This document shows positions 30,552 through 33,258 of a stretch of 33,258 nucleotides of DNA, piece after piece. The position numbers and the translations under genes are program-made. Under the pieces are notes generated by a model, which was not told where the DNA came from, did not search any database, and was given only the letters and a program-made list of their open reading frames with translations. Source of the stretch: Nocardia pseudovaccinii NBRC 100343 (GTDB lineage Bacteria > Actinomycetota > Actinomycetes > Mycobacteriales > Mycobacteriaceae); NCBI RefSeq assembly GCF_001613225.1, contig NZ_BDBY01000078.1, forward strand, positions 1 to 33,258, written 5' to 3'. Within the stretch, counting starts at the first letter, position 1. Each line of letters opens with the position of its first letter.

Positions 30552-31630
30552 CCGATTCCGAAGCGCGCCAACACATCCGGATCGGTCGCGAACCGCAGGA
30601 ACTGCTCGTTCTCGTGCGGATCACCGGTGGTCACCCGCACACCGTCGGTGCCGTACGGCCGCAGCAGCACCCCCGCCTCCGCGCTCACCTCACCGTATTC
30701 GGCGCTCCGCTCGCCCAGCGGCAGCCACAGGAAGTTCGACTCGCTCGGCGGCACCTGGTAGCCCGCGGCCAGCAGTGCGTCGCGCACCCGATCGCGTTCG
30801 ACGACGAGATTGCCGGTGCGGTCGAGTAGCTCGTGCCGCGCCTCCAGCGACGCGATCGCGGCCGCCTGCGCGACCCGGTTCACACTGAACGGGATGTGCA
30901 CCTTCAGCAGCGCGGTGATCACCGCCGGATCGCCGACCGCATAACCCGCGCGCAGCCCCGCCAGACCGTACGCCTTGGAGAAGGTCCGCAGCACAACGAC
31001 ATTGGGCCGATTGCGGCCCAACTCGACACCGTTCGGACGCTGCTCGGGGGTGAGCCGCATGTATTCGAAATAGGCCTCGTCGAGCACGATCAGCACGTGC
31101 TCGGGGATCGCGTCCAGGAAGCGGACCAACTCGGCCTCACCGACCGCGGTACCGGTCGGGTTGTTCGGATTGCAGACGAAGATCAGCTTGGTGCGCTCGG
31201 TCACCGCGGCGGCCATCGCATCCAGATCGTGCACATGCTCTCGCGTGAGCGGCACCTGCACGGCGGTCGCATTGCCGACCTGGGTGACGATCGGATACGC
31301 CTCGAAGGATCGCCAGGCGAACAGCACCTCGTCGGTCGGTGCGTCGCAGGTGATCTGCACCAGCTCCTGGCACAGCGCGACGCTGCCGCAGCCGACCGCG
31401 ACGTTCGCCGAGGAGACGCCGAGGAAGTCCGCAATGGCCGCGCGCAGCTCGGTGACCTGATTATCCGGGTAGCGGTTCGCCAATTCCGCGGCCTCGGCGA
31501 TGGCCTTCGCGGCGGAGGGAAGCGGACCGAAGGTGGTCTCGTTGCTGGCGAGCTTGACCGCGCCCGGATGATTGCGGCCGGGGACGTACGCCGGGATCGA
31601 ATCGAGGTCCGGCCGGATGTGCGCTGTCAC
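30548..31630 (-). CDS. pat: Aromatic amino acid aminotransferase Pat (HisC-like)
   Basis: A PLP-dependent fold-type I aminotransferase of 360 residues, close in pattern to mycobacterial Rv3772 (HisC2/Pat), which transaminates aromatic 2-oxo acids; histidinol-phosphate activity is the alternative. Visible motifs: KLASNETTFGPLPSA and NRYPDNQ at the N-terminus, FVCNPNNPTGT (PLP-phosphate/Asn), VLDEAYFEY (Asp), RTFSKAYGLAGLRAGYA with the Schiff-base Lys, and the C-terminal LRPYGTDGVRVT with the carboxylate-binding Arg. GTG 31630 is the start by alignment. It is divergent from the hydrolase-like gene by 96 bp. With TyrA it would cover the last steps to tyrosine and phenylalanine. Confidence 0.93.
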   Translation of the reverse strand: MTAHIRPDLDSIPAYVPGRNHPGAVKLASNETTFGPLPSAAKAIAEAAELANRYPDNQVTELRAAIADFLGVSSANVAVGCGSVALCQELVQITCDAPTDEVLFAWRSFEAYPIVTQVGNATAVQVPLTREHVHDLDAMAAAVTERTKLIFVCNPNNPTGTAVGEAELVRFLDAIPEHVLIVLDEAYFEYMRLTPEQRPNGVELGRNRPNVVVLRTFSKAYGLAGLRAGYAVGDPAVITALLKVHIPFSVNRVAQAAAIASLEARHELLDRTGNLVVERDRVRDALLAAGYQVPPSESNFLWLPLGERSAEYGEVSAEAGVLLRPYGTDGVRVTTGDPHENEQFLRFATDPDVLARFGIG

Positions 31631-31726
31631 CGTTCAACCATATGCCGGGTCCAGGAAAATCTGGGCGCCAGGGCCGCTCACATGCAATTTCTCGCGAAGA
31701 TCAGCAGATCCACCTACCCTTGTTTC

Positions 31727-32467
31727 ATGTCGGGCATTTACGACGATATTGCGCCGCTACGTAGTCGCGACGACATCATTTCCGGTTCGGACCCACAACC
31801 ATCGACCGACGATCGGATTCGGACCGCCAGCGCCCAAGTGCCCATCACCGTGGCCGAGCCGGAGGGCAATGCGCGCGGCGGCATCGTGGTGCTGCACGAG
31901 GCCCGGGAGTTCACCGGGACATTGCTGGAACTCATGAAAGCCCTGGCGACCGAGGGCTGGACGGTGGTAGCGCCCAATCTGTTCCATCGCATAGACGGCG
32001 AGCCCGCGCAGGAGGTTTTCGGCGACGAGCTCTTCGACGATTTCGACGCCTGCTTCGACTGGCTCACCCGCCGCGGCGTCTTCCCGGACTGCATCGGCGT
32101 GCTCGGCTTCGACCACGCGGGCACCGCGGCCTTCCTGGTGGCGACCAATCGCCCCGTCGGCGCCGCGGTCAGTGTCGCCGCATCCGGCATCATCGAACCG
32201 CTCACCGACGAGGCCGATGCCCTCATCCGCGCGGCCCCCGATCTGCAGGCGCCTTGGCTCGGACTCTTCGGCGCCGACGACCCGGACACCCCACCCACCC
32301 AGGTGGACCAACTCCGGGACGCCACCGCCCGCGCCGCGGTCGCCAGCCTCGTGGTGACCTATCCGGGGCTGCACCACCGAGCCGACCGACCCGGCGGTGA
32401 GGAAGACTTCGATCTCATCGATTCCCAGACCCGGATTTTCGACTGGTTCGACAGCAATCTTCGGTGA
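31727..32467 (+). CDS. Dienelactone-hydrolase-like protein lacking the Cys nucleophile
   Basis: A 246-residue alpha/beta hydrolase of the dienelactone hydrolase family. After a 40-residue polar N-terminus comes IVVLHEAREFTGTLLELMKAL (with the oxyanion-region Glu), APNLFHRIDG, and VLGFDHAGTAAFLVA (125-139). In active enzymes the nucleophile elbow is GxCxGG with Cys; here the position is Asp129 and the elbow is altered to GFDHAG. The later Asp (FGADDPDTP) and His (LHHRAD) are kept. Ordinary hydrolase chemistry is therefore doubtful. It starts at ATG 31727, without a strong ribosome-binding site. It is followed by the tRNA genes. Confidence 0.85.
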   Translation: MSGIYDDIAPLRSRDDIISGSDPQPSTDDRIRTASAQVPITVAEPEGNARGGIVVLHEAREFTGTLLELMKALATEGWTVVAPNLFHRIDGEPAQEVFGDELFDDFDACFDWLTRRGVFPDCIGVLGFDHAGTAAFLVATNRPVGAAVSVAASGIIEPLTDEADALIRAAPDLQAPWLGLFGADDPDTPPTQVDQLRDATARAAVASLVVTYPGLHHRADRPGGEEDFDLIDSQTRIFDWFDSNLR

Positions 32468-32479
32468 TTACCTGGCGTT

Positions 32480-32507
32480 TTGCGATCTGGACGTCGGCTA
32501 CTGTAAC
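32480..32507 (+). promoter_or_regulatory. Candidate promoter for tRNA-Ser(GCT)
   Basis: TTGCGA (32480-32485) and TGTAAC (32502-32507) are spaced by 16 bp, a plausible vegetative promoter about 50 bp upstream of the tRNA 5' end. It overlaps only the few bases after the hydrolase-like stop. Support is by consensus only. Confidence 0.35.
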
Positions 32508-32558
32508 CTTCCTGTTCGGCGGTTCGAAAGGACCGGTGCCCTCGAAGAGAAGGCTCCA

Positions 32559-32648
32559 GGAGGCGTGCCAGAGCGGCCGAATGGGACTCACTGCTAATGA
32601 GTTGTCCCTTCACGGGGACCGGAGGTTCAAATCCTCTCGCCTCCGCCA
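32559..32648 (+). tRNA. tRNA-Ser(GCT)
   Basis: The acceptor GGAGGCG (32559-32565) pairs with CGCCTCC (32638-32644), followed by discriminator G and an encoded CCA (32646-32648). The anticodon stem ACTCA/TGAGT encloses CTGCTAA, with anticodon GCT at 32593-32595. A long variable arm and the T-loop TTCAAAT are present. It decodes AGC and AGU. Confidence 0.97.
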
Positions 32649-32650
32649 CA

Positions 32651-32670
32651 CCCCGGTTCGCCGGGGCTTT
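32651..32670 (+). terminator. Terminator after tRNA-Ser(GCT)
   Basis: CCCCGG (32651-32656), loop TTCG, CCGGGG (32661-32666), followed by CTTT. It lies directly after the tRNA-Ser CCA and before tRNA-Arg. A UUCG tetraloop makes it very stable. The short T-run suggests partial termination. Confidence 0.75.
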
Positions 32671-32688
32671 ACAACTGAACACAGGCAT

Positions 32689-32761
32689 GCGCCCGTAGCT
32701 CAACGGATAGAGCATCTGACTACGGATCAGAAGGTTAGGGGTTCGAATCCCTTCGGGCGCA
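32689..32761 (+). tRNA. tRNA-Arg(ACG)
   Basis: The acceptor GCGCCCG (32689-32695) pairs with CGGGCGC (32754-32760), with discriminator A at 32761; CCA is not encoded. The anticodon stem TCTGA/TCAGA encloses CTACGGA, with anticodon ACG at 32722-32724. Its A34 is the TadA substrate. The repressor gene on the other strand covers its 3' half and stops at 32727-32729. The 3' end is a probable attachment site for the element to the right. Confidence 0.97.
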
Positions 32762-33059
32762 CAACATCAGAAGGCCCCTCGTTCGGATCGTTCGGACGGG
32801 GGGTTTCTTCGTGTAATCCGAGGACCCAAGTCGCCGGGACGCTCGTGAGAAGTTCCATCCGCTTGGCGATCGAAACCGGGTCGCGCGGCTTGGATCGGCC
32901 CGCCTCCCATCCGGCGTAAGAGCCCGCAGTGACGTCGAGCGCCTCGGCGAACGCCTTTTGATCCATGCCCGCGATCGTGCGGACCTTCCTGATTCTGTCT
33001 GCGAAATCCCATTCAGGGATCAACTTCGCACCGTCTACGCGGTTCGCGGTGACTGCCAT
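32727..33059 (-). CDS. Phage-type XRE repressor reading into tRNA-Arg
   Basis: A 110-residue helix-turn-helix protein resembling repressors of temperate actinobacteriophages. The DNA-binding domain is at about 18-75 (WDFADRIRKVRTIAGMDQKA, then FAEALDVTAGSYAGWEAGRS), where AGSYAGWEAGRS is the recognition region. The last ten or so residues (VRPKGFEPLTF) are encoded by the antisense strand of the tRNA-Arg 3' half, and the stop TGA lies in the anticodon stem. ATG 33059 is preferred to TTG 33065; it follows a GATACT -10 box by six bases with TTGCCT 18 bp further upstream, so the mRNA is probably leaderless. The reading frame crossing an attachment site suggests integration-dependent control of the repressor C-terminus. 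Confidence 0.85.
   Translation of the reverse strand: MAVTANRVDGAKLIPEWDFADRIRKVRTIAGMDQKAFAEALDVTAGSYAGWEAGRSKPRDPVSIAKRMELLTSVPATWVLGLHEETPRPNDPNEGPSDVVRPKGFEPLTF
32775..32809 (+). terminator. Terminator after tRNA-Arg(ACG)
   Basis: CCCC and CGT (32775-32778, 32780-32782) pair with ACG and GGGG (32796-32802), then GTTTCTT follows. It lies 13 bp after the tRNA and inside the coding region of the opposite-strand repressor gene. The nine bases ATCAGAAGG just before it (32766-32774) repeat those in the tRNA (32726-32734). Confidence 0.7.
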
Positions 33060-33167
33060 AGGCAAAGTATCGCATCCCTACGCAAACCCAGGCAATCAGG
33101 GATTCGTAATCATTTTGGGATACAGACCAGTTGACTTGATAACTCCCAGTATGCTGCACTCGTCCCT
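33060..33167. promoter_or_regulatory. Divergent promoter/operator region of integrated element
   Basis: The region separates the repressor from the divergent excisionase-like gene. On the minus strand TTGCCT and GATACT with an 18-bp spacer form the repressor promoter. On the plus strand TTGACT (33131-33136) and TATGCT (33150-33155) lie upstream of ATG 33168, with a short spacer. CCAGTATGCTG (33146-33156) is repeated inverted as CAGCATACTGG (33177-33187), and TACGCAAACCCAG near 33080 recurs as TATGCAAACCCAG at 33167-33179. These repeats are good candidates for repressor operators. Confidence 0.65.
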
Positions 33168-33258
33168 ATGCAAACCCAGCATACTGGTTTTACCCATGAA
33201 GACTTGGACCTGCTAACTACTGGTGCCGCCGCCGCTGTTCTCGGCGTCTCGGTCGACA
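33168..33258 (+). CDS. Excisionase/Cro-like HTH protein, cut by window edge
   Basis: ATG 33168 opens a frame that runs off the right edge after 30 codons: MQTQHTGFTHEDLDLLTTGA, then AAAVLGVSVD. The pattern LLTTGAAAAVLGVSVD is the start of a MerR/excisionase-type winged helix-turn-helix (usual form LLTTGEAARLLGVSRDTVRRW). Lying divergent from a phage-type repressor, it would be the early-lytic Cro or Xis gene. The ATG is 12 bases after the TATGCT -10-like box, so the transcript may be leaderless. The right arm of the operator palindrome lies inside its first codons. The rest is outside the window. Confidence 0.6.
   Translation, partial: MQTQHTGFTHEDLDLLTTGAAAAVLGVSVD

Noticed and set aside
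1..33258. CRISPR array
   Set aside because: No regularly spaced direct repeats of suitable length were seen on reading the window; the only tandem repeats are short operator-like ones.

Overview
The window looks like a chromosomal segment of a mycolic-acid actinobacterium, most likely Nocardia or a close relative. It is uniformly GC-rich. It carries a FadD32-type acyl-AMP ligase beside a KasA-type ketosynthase, an antigen-85-like secreted mycolyltransferase and a mycothiol-dependent maleylpyruvate-isomerase-family protein. The neighbourhoods tadA / TadA-associated protein / tyrA and pat / tRNA-Ser / tRNA-Arg resemble the mycobacterial chromosome.

Left edge (1-1519): two translationally coupled minus-strand small genes, a divergent XRE-type regulator and a palindrome-rich intergenic region lie on the 3' side of a tRNA-Ser(CGA) gene. 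This looks like the end of an integrated element. Core block (1582-11818): tadA and its partner, prephenate dehydrogenase, a PA1994-like glycolipid-binding protein, a heterodimeric ABC exporter with one degenerate ATP site and a large insertion in one nucleotide-binding domain, then fadD32-like and kasA-like lipid genes. Next (12058-16668): a cytosine methyltransferase with a Vsr endonuclease, small membrane proteins, and an IS200/IS605 element whose tnpA is internally deleted but whose tnpB is intact. The element sits just upstream of a Rid-family gene that lacks the catalytic arginine.

The most coherent functional block is 17370-25243. Five overlapping minus-strand genes encode a GT2 glycosyltransferase, a DUF2064/CofC-like nucleotidyltransferase, a SAM methyltransferase, a membrane-anchored molybdopterin oxidoreductase with an internal twin-arginine segment, and a small membrane protein. 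They are divergent from a polytopic membrane protein (possible GT-C), an OmpR-type response regulator and its histidine kinase. An NAD-dependent sugar epimerase converges on the kinase. I infer a two-component-controlled envelope glycan or glycolipid system of unknown product.

Then come a roughly 150-bp MITE-like palindromic element, an AhpD-like protein with a small partner next to a bacterial nitric oxide synthase, a NiCoT nickel/cobalt permease, the mycolyltransferase, the aromatic aminotransferase pat and a dienelactone-hydrolase-like protein without its cysteine nucleophile.

Right edge (32559-33258): tRNA-Ser(GCT), then tRNA-Arg(ACG). A phage-type repressor on the opposite strand reads through the tRNA-Arg 3' half and stops inside its anticodon arm. 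Across an operator-like region it faces a truncated excisionase/Cro-like gene. This geometry matches phages with integration-dependent immunity and is the strongest candidate for an uncharacterised system in the window.
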